Of a stretch of 39,508 nucleotides of DNA, positions 1 through 9,200 are shown piece after piece. Below the pieces are notes generated by a model that worked only from the letters and a program-made list of their open reading frames with translations, did no database searches and had not been told where the DNA came from. The stretch's first letter is position 1. Every line of letters begins with the position of its first letter. The stretch comes from CAVTUU01 sp045804965 (GTDB lineage: Bacteria > Chloroflexota > Chloroflexia > Thermomicrobiales > UBA6265), in assembly GCA_045804965.1 (NCBI GenBank), contig JBJMMD010000043.1, positions 1 through 39,508 on the forward strand, given 5' to 3'. Made by a program: the position numbers and the translations under genes.

Positions 1-58
1 CTTCTTGCTCCAGCGCTATTTCATCCGTGGCGTCGTCTTGTCGGGCATGAAGGGGTAG
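1..58 (+). CDS. Sugar ABC transporter permease, C-terminal end (partial)
   Basis: Reading from base 2 gives FLLQRYFIRGVVLSGMKG followed by TAG at 56-58. This is the typical C-terminal tail of MalG/UgpE-type inner-membrane permeases of carbohydrate ABC importers, which usually end in a phrase like LQRYFVRGLTxGAVKG. The rest of the gene lies left of the window. Its position before a GH127 arabinofuranosidase on the same strand fits a sugar uptake and degradation cluster, although 209 bases with repeat sequence separate the two. Only 18 residues are visible, so the family call rests on a short but characteristic tail. Confidence 0.6.
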   Translation, partial: FLLQRYFIRGVVLSGMKG

Positions 59-74
59 GCATGGTATGCCAAGG

Positions 75-175
75 TTCATCCTGAGCGCTCACCCTCCCGT
101 CATCCTGAGCGAAGTCGAAGGATCTGCGCTCTCTGACACTCAATTGTGGGCAAGGACAGATTCCTCGACAGGCCC
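75..175. repeat. Dispersed intergenic repeat (GTCATCCTGAGCG type)
   Basis: GTCATCCTGAGCGAAG occurs at 99-114, with a partial copy (TTCATCCTGAGCGCTC) at 76-91. A related stretch with ATTCCTCGAC and GGAATGACGATGG follows at 160-187. The same family recurs at 10532-10559 and, in both orientations, at 21250-21358. The copies lie between genes or at gene ends, as expected for REP-like dispersed repeats. The open frames crossing this stretch look non-coding. Confidence 0.6.
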
Positions 176-267
176 GGAATGACGATGGAAGTGGCGCCCT
201 GAATGACCATAACATACGCGCCAAGACACGTACGTTGAGTTGATTTCGGTTCAGAGGGAGCCCACAA

Positions 268-2169
268 ATGCAGGCAGTCGGTCGGACATCGCCACTCGTC
301 GTCGATACATCGCAGAGTCCGTACGCCAAGCTGCGCCCGCTGCCGACCACGGCCGTGACCTTTCGCGATGGCTTCTGGGAACGGCGGCGGCACGCGGTGG
401 GCGAAGTCATGCTGCTCGCCCAATACGAGAAGCTAGAAACGACCGGACGTCTCGCCAACTTCCGCCGGACCGCGGCTGGAGAAACCGGCGGGTTCGAAGG
501 TCTCTACTTCAACGATACCGACGTCTATAAATGGCTGGAAGCGGCTGGTTGGATCCTCGCAATCGACGACGATCCAGTCCTCGACGAGCTCGTCGATCGG
601 GTCATCGCCGAAGTCGCCGCCGCCCAACAAGCGGACGGCTACCTCGACAACTTCTACACGCTGGGCGGACTCGACAAAAAGTGGACCGAGCTTGTCCGCA
701 CCCACGAGCTATACTGCGCTGGCCACCTCATCCAGGCGGCTGTTGCCCACCATCGGGCCACCGGCAAGACGAATCTGCTCGGAATTGCACGCCGGTTCGC
801 CGACAACATTTGCGACACGCTCGGTCCGGCCGAATCCGGGAAAAAACCAGGAACAGACGGTCACGAAGAGATCGAAATGGCGCTCGTCGAGCTGGCTCGC
901 GTTACCGGCGAGCAGCGCTACTTCGACCAGGCGGTGTATTTTCTCGACGCCCGAGGACACGGCCTGGCGGGTGGCGACGAATACCACCAGGATCATCAGT
1001 CGTTCCGCGAACTCGATGAGATCGTCGGGCACGCGGTGCGCGCGGTCTATCTCAATGCCGGCGCGGCCGACATCTATGCCGAAACCGGTGATGCCGCAAT
1101 TCTGGCCGCCCTGGAGCGTCTCTGGCAAAGCATGACGACGCGCAGGATGTACGTGACCGGCGGTATCGGTTCGCGGTACGAGGGCGAGGCGTTTGGCATC
1201 GACTACGAGTTACCGAACGCGCGCGCTTACGCCGAAACCTGCGCCGCAATCGGCTCCGTGATGTGGAATTGGCGGATGCTGCTCCTCACCGGCGACGCCA
1301 AATACGCCGATCTCATGGAGCGCACGCTCTACAACGCGGTCATCTGCGGCATTTCGATTGACAACCTGACCTACCTCTACGAAAACCCGCTCTCAGACGA
1401 CGGCAGCAAACGCCGGGAAGCGTGGTTCTACTGCTCCTGCTGCCCGCCGAATGTCGCCCGCACGTTTGCGTCGCTCCCCGGCTACGTCGCGACCACATCG
1501 GACGAAGGGATTTGGGTCCACCTTTACGGCGAAAGCGACATCACCGTCGAACTGCCCGGCGATCGAACCGTGCGCCTGTCGCAACAGACGCGCTATCCCT
1601 GGGATGGGCGGGTCGAGATCACGGTCGACGGCGAAGCGGACTTCACCCTCTATCTCCGCATCCCTGGCTGGTGCATCCATGGCGCCACGCTGGAAGTGAA
1701 CGGTGAACCGAGCCACGAAGAACTCACGCCGGGCAGCTATGTCGCGCTTGAGCGAAGATGGAAGACTGGCGATACCGTCCGGCTCAATCTCTTAATGAGC
1801 GTCCGTCTCGTCGAAGCGCATCCCCATGTCGCCGAAAACCTTGGCAAGGTGGCGGTCTTCCGCGGACCAATCCTCTATTGCGCCGAGCAAGCCGACAACC
1901 CCGGCATCGACCCCAGGGACGTGGCGATCAAGCCGAACACCGTGTTCAACGCGGAGCACATGCCGGAGCTGCTCTTCGGCGTCACCGTCCTCAGTACGAC
2001 CGGCCTCGTCGAACGCGTCGAACCATCTTGGCGCGACCAACTCTACCGGCCGGCCGGGACAGGGGCGCAACGTACCGCGGCGGACACCTTCCAACTCACG
2101 CTGATTCCCTATTTCGCCTGGGGCAATCGCGCACACGGTCCCATGGAGGTCTGGCTGCGCGGGTTCTAG
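268..2169 (+). CDS. Glycoside hydrolase family 127, beta-L-arabinofuranosidase-like
   Basis: A 633-aa cytoplasmic-looking protein without a signal peptide. It belongs to the DUF1680/GH127 family, whose type enzyme HypBA1 removes beta-L-arabinofuranose using a zinc-bound cysteine nucleophile. The HypBA1 active site can be followed in sequence. Glu307 (in EGEAFG) is the acid/base candidate. Glu323 and Cys325 (in AYAETC) and Cys391-Cys392 (in CSCCPPN) are the zinc ligands, with Cys391 the expected nucleophile. The spacing (16 residues from Glu307 to Glu323, two from Glu323 to Cys325) equals that of HypBA1 (E322, E338, C340, C417, C418). The length is normal for the family. The ATG at 268 follows a purine-rich GAGGGAG ribosome site. 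The upstream ABC permease suggests that an imported arabinose-containing oligosaccharide is cleaved inside the cell. The exact substrate cannot be read from sequence, and family members vary. Confidence 0.93.
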   Translation: MQAVGRTSPLVVDTSQSPYAKLRPLPTTAVTFRDGFWERRRHAVGEVMLLAQYEKLETTGRLANFRRTAAGETGGFEGLYFNDTDVYKWLEAAGWILAIDDDPVLDELVDRVIAEVAAAQQADGYLDNFYTLGGLDKKWTELVRTHELYCAGHLIQAAVAHHRATGKTNLLGIARRFADNICDTLGPAESGKKPGTDGHEEIEMALVELARVTGEQRYFDQAVYFLDARGHGLAGGDEYHQDHQSFRELDEIVGHAVRAVYLNAGAADIYAETGDAAILAALERLWQSMTTRRMYVTGGIGSRYEGEAFGIDYELPNARAYAETCAAIGSVMWNWRMLLLTGDAKYADLMERTLYNAVICGISIDNLTYLYENPLSDDGSKRREAWFYCSCCPPNVARTFASLPGYVATTSDEGIWVHLYGESDITVELPGDRTVRLSQQTRYPWDGRVEITVDGEADFTLYLRIPGWCIHGATLEVNGEPSHEELTPGSYVALERRWKTGDTVRLNLLMSVRLVEAHPHVAENLGKVAVFRGPILYCAEQADNPGIDPRDVAIKPNTVFNAEHMPELLFGVTVLSTTGLVERVEPSWRDQLYRPAGTGAQRTAADTFQLTLIPYFAWGNRAHGPMEVWLRGF

Positions 2170-2182
2170 ACGTTCCTCACAG

Positions 2183-2201
2183 GGGCGGACGGCGTCCGCC
2201 C
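2183..2201. terminator. Palindrome, possible terminator after the GH127 gene
   Basis: GGGCGGAC / GTCCGCCC form a perfect 8-bp stem with a GGC loop 13 bases after the GH127 stop codon. No clear U-run follows, so this may be a dispersed palindrome rather than a strong intrinsic terminator. It lies between convergent genes. Confidence 0.45.
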
Positions 2202-2267
2202 TATATTCGGTCGTGTCCAACCAAGTTGCGTGATGGGTGAGGAGCCTCTTAATGGGTAAGGTTGGTC

Positions 2268-2981
2268 TTAATAGGAAGCCTTGATCAACTTCTTGAGCGT
2301 CTTTTCCGGGTTGGGAAGATCACTGTTTCGTATTTGTTCTGCGGTTTCGTCAAGAGGATAGGGGAGCTTGCGCATTTCGACCGCCCACGACTTGGCGGCT
2401 TCATTCCAGGTAAAGATGCCGTATTTGCAACGCAGATCGCCGTCCTTGGGATTGCCGACGGCGGAAACGTCGGCCAGCAGCATCCCGTGTACGGGCCGCG
2501 TGTAATTGATGTGCACGTGGCCAAACGCCATCACTGCCGCGCGCTCGTCGCCGATCATCGCCAGCAAATCCTGGTCGCTCCAATCAGGGTGGAGCTGTCC
2601 CATCAGGTCATGTGGATTCGCGTGGAAGGCGAGGAGATCGTGCTCAGGCGAGTTTCCGCCGGGCGGCGTGATTCGGCGCAAGAAGTCGAGCAAGGCGAGG
2701 TACGCCGCACCATCCTCGCCGATCTGGCGGAGCGTGAAGTTCGCCGAACCGTTGGCGGTCGACTCCGCTTCCTCCACCAAATCCGCATCGGTGTTCCCCT
2801 CGAGGACGGTGAAATCGCGCTCGCGGAGCATGTCGAGGACTTCGGCCGGGGCGGGTCCGACCTCGCAGAGATCACCGCCGACAATGACTTCGTCGAAGGG
2901 CCCGTGAGCATCGAGATCGTGCAACACCGTCTGCAATGCGAGGCTGAACCCATGAATGTCGGTCATCACCGCAACGCGCAT
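2268..2981 (-). CDS. Calcineurin-like metallophosphoesterase (YfcE/MJ0936 type)
   Basis: A 237-aa protein with the metallophosphoesterase signature in order: DIHG near residue 8, GGDLCEVGP near 36, GNTD near 59 and GHVH near 150. These are the Asp, His and Asn ligands of the di-metal centre in the small soluble phosphodiesterase group (PF12850). Members hydrolyse phosphodiester or phosphomonoester bonds; the natural substrate is usually unknown and cannot be inferred here. The ATG at 2981 is preceded by GAGGAG at suitable spacing. It lies 24 bases downstream of the DNA-binding/coiled-coil gene on the same strand, so the two are probably co-transcribed. It ends in TAA and converges on the GH127 gene. 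Confidence 0.88.
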   Translation of the reverse strand: MRVAVMTDIHGFSLALQTVLHDLDAHGPFDEVIVGGDLCEVGPAPAEVLDMLRERDFTVLEGNTDADLVEEAESTANGSANFTLRQIGEDGAAYLALLDFLRRITPPGGNSPEHDLLAFHANPHDLMGQLHPDWSDQDLLAMIGDERAAVMAFGHVHINYTRPVHGMLLADVSAVGNPKDGDLRCKYGIFTWNEAAKSWAVEMRKLPYPLDETAEQIRNSDLPNPEKTLKKLIKASY

Positions 2982-3005
2982 GTGCCCCGCTCCTCTTCGC
3001 TCGCG

Positions 3006-3656
3006 CTAATCTCCCAGTCGCCAACGAACAGTGCGCAGACGGACAAGTCCTGCCCTGCCTCGTTGGGCACTCTTGCTCATCGCCAGCGATTCGACGACAG
3101 ATCGAGCCACGGCGCCAGCTCGCGCCGTGAGCGGCTCGTCGCCGGCGACTTCCGCATCTTCCGCGCCAACCTCACGGGGCTCGTCGCGCTCGGGCGTTGG
3201 TTCGGGAGGCGCAGTTTTGGATGCTTCTGAGAGTGACCCCTGGAGAACCTGCGGATAGGCTTGCAGACTGGCCGTCAACGCGATGAGTTGATCTTGCAGC
3301 GCCAGCGTGCGCTCAAGCGATGCACCAAGTTGTCCCGCCAATTGAAACCGCTGGTCTTCGAGCGAAGTGATTCTCGCTTGCTGTTCACGCACCAGCCGGA
3401 TCAGATCCGTCACCTCGTCGCTCGTGGCGACCGTCGCTAGCTCTCCGGACAGCAAGCCGGCTTCGACCAGCGCGGATTCAGTGAGCCGGACCTTCGCGGC
3501 GCGGCCCGATCCCACCATACGAACCGCTACGTCGCCCCGAGTCACGCGCGCGCGTAAAACCTTCCGCCGGAAACCCGTCAACTTGGCGGCTTCCCGCAAT
3601 GTCAGCAACCGTTGCGTTCTCATCCGCTCGACCTGCTCGCCAAATCCTCGCTCCAT
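3006..3656 (-). CDS. Putative DNA-binding protein with coiled coil (unknown function)
   Basis: I do not recognise a named family. The open frame extends to 3806, but the first 50 residues are low-quality sequence. The ATG at 3656 (216 aa) or the one at 3623 (MRTQRLLTLREAAKLTG) is a more likely start; neither has a strong ribosome site. The N-terminal part (LTLREAAKLTGFRRKVLRARV) looks like an excisionase/MerR-type helix-turn-helix that reads a promoter or repeat. It is followed by a heptad-rich stretch (LIRLVREQQARITSLEDQRFQL...) typical of a dimerising coiled coil, then an acidic Pro/Glu-rich linker and a basic tail. The arrangement suggests a dimeric regulator or nucleoid-type protein. It sits just upstream of the metallophosphoesterase. 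Confidence 0.55.
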   Translation of the reverse strand: MERGFGEQVERMRTQRLLTLREAAKLTGFRRKVLRARVTRGDVAVRMVGSGRAAKVRLTESALVEAGLLSGELATVATSDEVTDLIRLVREQQARITSLEDQRFQLAGQLGASLERTLALQDQLIALTASLQAYPQVLQGSLSEASKTAPPEPTPERDEPREVGAEDAEVAGDEPLTARAGAVARSVVESLAMSKSAQRGRAGLVRLRTVRWRLGD

Positions 3657-3827
3657 GCCCGAAACCGGCGCGATCATAGCACCTTGTATCGCACCCGCTC
3701 GCGCGAGCGCGTTTGCCCGTTGACGATGGCTTCGGCGCCGGTCATGATGCTCGCACATGAACAACGGATCGCGCCCAAAAAGACAAATGCAATCTTTCAA
3801 GGGCAAGCTGAACGTGAACGATCGACG

Positions 3828-4577
3828 ATGATGCAGGCGACCAGGACGTCGAACGCCATTCCGATCCCGCTGACGCCGTTGATCGATCGCGAGCGTGAGC
3901 TTGACGAAGCCTGCGCGATGCTTCGCCGCGACGATATCGGCTCGTCACCCTCACCGGACCGGGCGGCACCGGCAAAACTCGGCTCAGTCTCGAAATCGCC
4001 CACCAAATGCTCGCCGAGTACGCCGGCCACGTCTACTTCGTCAATCTCGCGGCGGTGATCGATCCCGCGCTCGTATTGACGGAGGTCGCGCAGGCACTCG
4101 GCATTCGCGAAGAGGGCGACCAGCCACTCGACGCGCGCCTCAACACTTTGCTCGCAGACAAGCAGGTGCTGCTCGTTCTCGATAACATCGCGAGAAGATC
4201 GAGAAAACGCTCACCTCGTTGCGAGCGCAGATGAGCGCGAATGAGTTCCACGCCGCTTGGGAAGCGGGAGGGAGCATGACCCCCGAGACTGCGATCGCCG
4301 TCATCGACGAGAGCGCCGGTGAAATTGCCGCGGCGATGGAGCTAGGCGGCGCCAAAGTGGTCGACGCGAGCGGTCTCGGCTTTACATTGACGCAACGCGA
4401 CGCGAGGTGGAGGTGTTGCAATTGCTCGTCGAGGGCCGGTCCGACAAGGAAATCGGCGAGGCTCTCTACATCAGCCATCGCACCGCGACGACCCACGTCA
4501 CCAACATTCTCAACAAGTTCGGCGTCAACTCTCGCACCGCCGCCGCCGCAATCGCCGTCCGCCAGGGGCTGGTTTAG
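3828..4577 (+). pseudogene. Decayed ATPase-LuxR transcriptional regulator
   Basis: Three reading frames must be joined to recover a regulator of the same class as the intact gene at 15543-17966. The first frame (from ATG 3828) gives the N-terminus LTPLIDRERELDEACAML. A one-base shift near 3938 opens the frame with the Walker A motif GPGGTGKTR and the following ATPase segment down to LLVLDNI (about 4190). There the sequence jumps directly to the C-terminal pre-HTH segment (FHAAWEAGGSMTPETA), so the rest of the ATPase and the whole TPR-like sensor region, several hundred residues, are missing. A further shift near 4400 is needed to read the LuxR helix-turn-helix (VLQLLVEGRSDKEIGEALYIS) down to TAG at 4577. 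A large internal deletion plus two frameshifts marks it as a pseudogene rather than a sequencing error. Confidence 0.85.
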
Positions 4578-4653
4578 CTCCAACGCTTGCCTCACGCTGC
4601 TCTCCGGGCATCCCTCGCCCTTCCTATGGAGAGAGAATGAACCCAGCCGCAGA

Positions 4654-4679
4654 CCCCTCTCCCGCGTGCGGGAGAGGGG
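4654..4679. repeat. Perfect GC-rich palindrome between convergent genes
   Basis: CCCCTCTCCCGC / GCGGGAGAGGGG form a 12-bp inverted repeat around GT, sitting between the pseudogene end (4577) and the FAD oxidoreductase end (4691). A shorter copy of the same palindrome forms the terminator at 13693-13716. It may act as a bidirectional terminator, but without a U-run it is better called a dispersed palindrome. Confidence 0.6.
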
Positions 4680-4690
4680 ATGAGGAAACC

Positions 4691-6097
4691 TTACGCCGGT
4701 TTGATGTTTTGGTTCTGGCGGAAGAGGTTGTTCGGGTCCCAAGTGCGCTTGATTTCGGCCAGACGAGGATAGTTGTCGCGGTAGCTGGCCTTAATCCGGT
4801 CCTGCCCCTCATCCATGAGGAAGTTGACATAATTCCCACCTGCCGAATAGGGATGGAGAGCGTCCCAGTAGTTCCGCACCCAGGAAGTGTGGGCCGGCAT
4901 GTTCGTCGGATCGGTATCAATGCCGACGATGATGTGAACGAACTTGGCGTCCCGATAGCCGTATGCGGTGTCGCCATTCCCTTTTTCTTGCACAGCGCCA
5001 TTGACTGGATAAATGTGCATGAGCGAGAGGAAATTCGGCACCTGGGGTCCATATTCGTTGTGAATCGCGATCGCAGCGTCCGAAATCTCGCGGTCGAAAT
5101 CGGCCTTCCAATAGTGCTGGAGACCAAACGGCAGCAATGCGTCGAACATCGAGTTGAGCGCGGGGAAGGGGATCGGTCCGCAGAGATCGAGCGCGACTGG
5201 GCCAGCCGCGCGAACCGCCCGCATTGCTTCTTCACCCTTCTCCACCGGGCCGGTGTAGCACATAACCAGCGCACAAGCGGTCACGCCGTGAAGATGCTCG
5301 GGCACGAACGGCGCCGGGGGCGCGATGTGGTAGCCGAAGAAGCCACTCATCTCCGGCGGGGCAGTCTCAATGAACTCACGAAAGAACGCAAGGATCTCGG
5401 GTCCCTTGTCAACGGGGAAGAAGATTGGTCCGCCGTAGACCATGCCAACCGGATGGAGCTTGAACTCCCACGAGGTGACGACGCCGAAGTTTCCGCCGCC
5501 GCCGCGAATTGCCCAGAAAAGATCGGGGTTTTCGTTTTCGCTGGCGGTAACAAACCTGCCATCAGCGGTAACGAGGTCGGCCGAGATCACATTGTCAGAG
5601 CTCAATCCATACTGGCGAGTGAGATATCCGACCCCACCGCCCAAGGTCAAGCCCGAAACGCCGGTTGTCGAGATAATCCCGCCCGGCGCGGCCAACCCAA
5701 ACGGATGCGCTGCGTGGTCAAAGTCGCCCCAGGTCGCACCGCCCATCACCCGAGCGGTCTTCTTCTTTGGATCGACGAAGACATTCTTCATCGCGGAAAG
5801 ATCGATGACAAGACCGTCGTCGTTCGTGCTAAACCCGACGACGTTGTGCCCGCCGCCGCGAATCGACGGGTAAATCCCTTGTTCACGGGCGAAGGTCACG
5901 GCGGTGATGACGTCCGCGGCATCCGCGGCTTGGACAATCGCCCGCGGCCGGCGGTCGATCATTGCGTTATACACATGCCGCGCCGCTTCGTACTGATCAT
6001 CGCCGGGTTGAATGGTGGCGCCCCGAACGCTGGACGCGAGTGACGAAATTTGATCATCCGTCAGCGTCGATGAAGTCTGTTCTTGAACAGTTGCCAT
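4691..6097 (-). CDS. FAD-linked oxidoreductase, berberine-bridge/6-hydroxynicotine-oxidase type
   Basis: A 468-aa flavoprotein with an N-terminal FAD_binding_4 (VAO/PCMH fold) domain, about residues 40-220, and a C-terminal BBE domain (YVNFLMDEGQDR to DPNNLFRQNQNI, about 415-465). His84 in GGGHN is the expected covalent 8-alpha-histidyl FAD attachment site. The second attachment site of bicovalent members is a Cys; the matching position here is Ser148 (TTGVSGLTLGGG), so the flavin is probably attached through His only. Such enzymes oxidise alcohols, sugars or amines with oxygen as acceptor; the substrate is unknown. There is no signal peptide. The ATG is preceded by GGAGAG. It follows the 1009-aa ATPase-LuxR regulator by 174 bases on the same strand, and a CCAAT-N10-ATTGG dyad lies in that gap, so control by the regulator is plausible but unproven. 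Confidence 0.9.
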   Translation of the reverse strand: MATVQEQTSSTLTDDQISSLASSVRGATIQPGDDQYEAARHVYNAMIDRRPRAIVQAADAADVITAVTFAREQGIYPSIRGGGHNVVGFSTNDDGLVIDLSAMKNVFVDPKKKTARVMGGATWGDFDHAAHPFGLAAPGGIISTTGVSGLTLGGGVGYLTRQYGLSSDNVISADLVTADGRFVTASENENPDLFWAIRGGGGNFGVVTSWEFKLHPVGMVYGGPIFFPVDKGPEILAFFREFIETAPPEMSGFFGYHIAPPAPFVPEHLHGVTACALVMCYTGPVEKGEEAMRAVRAAGPVALDLCGPIPFPALNSMFDALLPFGLQHYWKADFDREISDAAIAIHNEYGPQVPNFLSLMHIYPVNGAVQEKGNGDTAYGYRDAKFVHIIVGIDTDPTNMPAHTSWVRNYWDALHPYSAGGNYVNFLMDEGQDRIKASYRDNYPRLAEIKRTWDPNNLFRQNQNIKPA

Positions 6098-6135
6098 AGT
6101 TTCTCTCCTGGCTGTCTATGGGGCTAGATAGCTGA

Positions 6136-6155
6136 CCAATACGCCTCCCAATTGG
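6136..6155. promoter_or_regulatory. CCAAT-N10-ATTGG dyad, possible operator
   Basis: CCAAT at 6136-6140 and ATTGG at 6151-6155 form a symmetric half-site pair about 40 bases upstream of the FAD oxidoreductase start. The spacing of one helical turn plus half-site length fits a dimeric HTH regulator. No direct evidence links it to the neighbouring LuxR-type protein. Confidence 0.35.
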
Positions 6156-6271
6156 CGACCATGAAGAAACTACGCTCAACCGAGAACCCTCACATCGGCA
6201 GAACTACCCAATCATTCGCGAGTCACAAGCAGCGGAGGAAAGTGCGCAGTTCTACGCAGGCATCAATTCCC

Positions 6272-9200
6272 TTACGTCAGACCATGTTCGACGGCGAAGC
6301 GAGTTGCGGCCGAGCGTGTAGAGACATCGAGCTTGTTGTAGATCGACTGCAGATGCTGACTAACCGTGCGCGGACTGATGTAGAGCCGCTCAGCGACTCC
6401 TGCATCCGTCAAGCCGGACGCGACTAATCTCAGGACTTCGACTTCGCGTTGGGTCAACTTCGCGGGCATAGGCGCCGCAACGCCAGAGGCGTTCGCAATA
6501 CGTGTCTGAAGTTCGTCGACCCGAGTAATCGTCGGCATGGCGCCGAGAGGGAGGCAGATGTCTCGCGCCTCTTGAGCACGGGTCCGTGCTGCGACGACAT
6601 TACCCGTCTCGAACGCCATTTCTGCCATTGCCAGTAGCGTCAGCGCTCGTTCGAACGGGGCGATGCACGCATCCGCCAGATTGAGAGCAGCGGTCAAATG
6701 GTCGTCTGCCGAGCGCAAGTCCTTCGCTTCGATTTCGCATTCGGCAAGCGTGCGCAAAGCTTCAAGGAGCGCGAGTGGCTGCCGCGGGGTCTCGGCCGTC
6801 ATCACCGCCCGTTTTGCACAGGCAATCGCCTGATCCACAGAGCGATTGACAAGATGGAATCGCGCCCATAGCGCTTGATTTTCGGCTCTACCGATCACAC
6901 TGTTATTCCAACTCAGCCAGCGATCATTCGCCTCGAGCCACGGTCGCGCACCGGAGAGATTTCCTTGGTCGAGCTCGATCGAGGCGGCCAGCCGCAGCAT
7001 GAGGAGACCTTCGACAAAGACCATCCCGCCGGGCTCGGTCGTCGAACCCTGCGGCAGCCCGTATCTGATGTAAATCCTGGCGTGGTCGGGCTCTCCTTGA
7101 TACCGCGCAAGCGGCGCGAGCGATGAATGGACTTCGCGCCGAAGGACATAATTGCCGTGGTGCTCGGTGTCATTCGCGATTTCTCGGAGTTTGTCCCATC
7201 GCCCCTCAAGGAGATGGATTCCGAGCCACGGACGTTTGGGCGACAGACCTGGTGAAATCGCTCCACTCGCTCGGCGCAGCGCGTCTTCCCCGTTCGCCGC
7301 CAACTGCCGGCGCGCCTCGATATTTGTTGTGTCAAAGACCATGACTGCGTCGCGCAGTTCCTCAAGGTACGTGAAAGCGATGCAGGCGAAATGCTCGTTA
7401 AGACCGTAGTGGTGCCTGGCAAGCGCGAACTGCTGCCGCGATCGATCCAGTTCGCCTAGTGAAGCGGCCGTGATGCCCATGCCGTGATGCGCATGGCCGG
7501 TCGAATTGCGCACCAATCCGCCCATCTCGGCCAATTCATCAACAGCCGCAATGAATCGGTAACCCTCTATCTCGGCCACGGCGATGTAACCCGCGACACC
7601 CTTGAACCAGGGCATCCCACCACGGCGATGGTGAATGCCCCTGGCAAGCAGCTCATCCGACCCGGCGACGATCGCGCTATCTTCTTCGGTGTCAGACGAG
7701 GGAAGCGAATCGGCCATCCAAGAAATCGAAGAGTTTTGGTGCGCGAGTCCGGTGCTCGGCAAGGTTTCAAGTTCTTCGATCCCAGCAACGAAATCGAGCA
7801 GACCAGAGCGGAAATTGTCGGAATAGAGGCCCAACAATCCTCGGGAATAGACCGCGTCTGCAGCGAGGATGTCGTCACCGGCAATCCGCGCTAAGCGCTC
7901 TGCCTCGATCATCCCGTCAATCGCTCCGGCTGCGTTCGCGAATCGCTGCAGCCGACCACACCGGAAGAGCAGTAGCGCCCGCGTTTCTTCCTGGCCCGGT
8001 AAGTTATGTAAGAGATCGGCAGCCGCGGAGAATCGCTCGACCGCAGTGATCCATGCATAGGCACGTTGGGCGCGTTCGCCTGACCGTATGAGCCATTCGA
8101 CGGTGCGATCATCACCCGCTTCGCGAAAGTGGTGAGCAACACTGTCGGGATTACTTGCCGAGTCGAGCGCGAGCGCCTCGCCAACCAGACGATGCCATTC
8201 GCGGCGACGCGGCGGGAGCACGCTGTCGTAGAGGGCCTCGCGGGTCAGCGCGTGCACGAATCGGACACGGGTGCCATCCCGTGTGGCTTCGAGCAAATTG
8301 GCGTCAACCGCTCGCTCGACAATCGTCAACAGCTGATCCGGCTCAATCTTTGAAACGGTGGACCAGAGCGCGAGCGGCGCTTCCTGGCCAATGATCGACG
8401 CCATGGCGAGCGGTTGCCGCATCTCCTCACCGAGCCTGGCGACGCGGCCATCGATGACTTGCTGCAAGAGCGGCGGTATGAAGATGTGATCGAGTTGGGC
8501 AAGCGCCCACGTGCCGTCGTTTCGGTAGAGGAGACCCTCCTCCTCCAACGTCCGCAGTAGCTCAACGGCGAAAAAAGGATTCCCATCTGCATGATGCGCG
8601 AGATAGTCAACCAGCCGAGCGTGATCTTCTTCACTCAATTGCCAGCGTAAGGAAATGAGCTCATCGAAATCGCTTGCGGGGAGACGATGCAGATCAATTC
8701 GCCGCCCCTCGGCATCGCGAACCAACCCGGGAAGTTGATGATAGAACGGATGCCGCCTCGTCAGCTCATCGACACGGTAGGTGACCACGGTCAAGATCGG
8801 CGCCGTGCCGAGGCGAGAAACGATCGACCGCAACAGATCGAGACTCGCCGGATCCGCCCAGTGCAAATCTTCGATTACGATGACCGTGGGCTGTACCTCG
8901 GCCACCGCGGAGAGAAAGGCGCGGACCTGCTCAAAAAGCTCCGTTTGGCTGTCGATTTCGTCAATCTTGCCGGCGAGCAGCGCATCGGGAAGTGGGGGCA
9001 GATCGCCGTCCGGCCGGTAATGCGACGCGAGATCAAGCCACGGACCATAGGGTGGGGTAGCGGTCAAATCGAAGCAATGCCCCACCAGAACCGTCAACTG
9101 CTCGGCAAGGGCCTCGCGGCACAACTCACGCGCGAGCGTTGTCTTGCCGATTCCCGCCTCGCCGCCGATGAGGACGAGCCGTCCATTCCCGCTGCGCGCC

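Noticed and set aside
4637..6043. 468-aa open frame antisense to the FAD oxidoreductase
   Set aside because: It mirrors the codon pattern of the real gene and contains no protein family signature.
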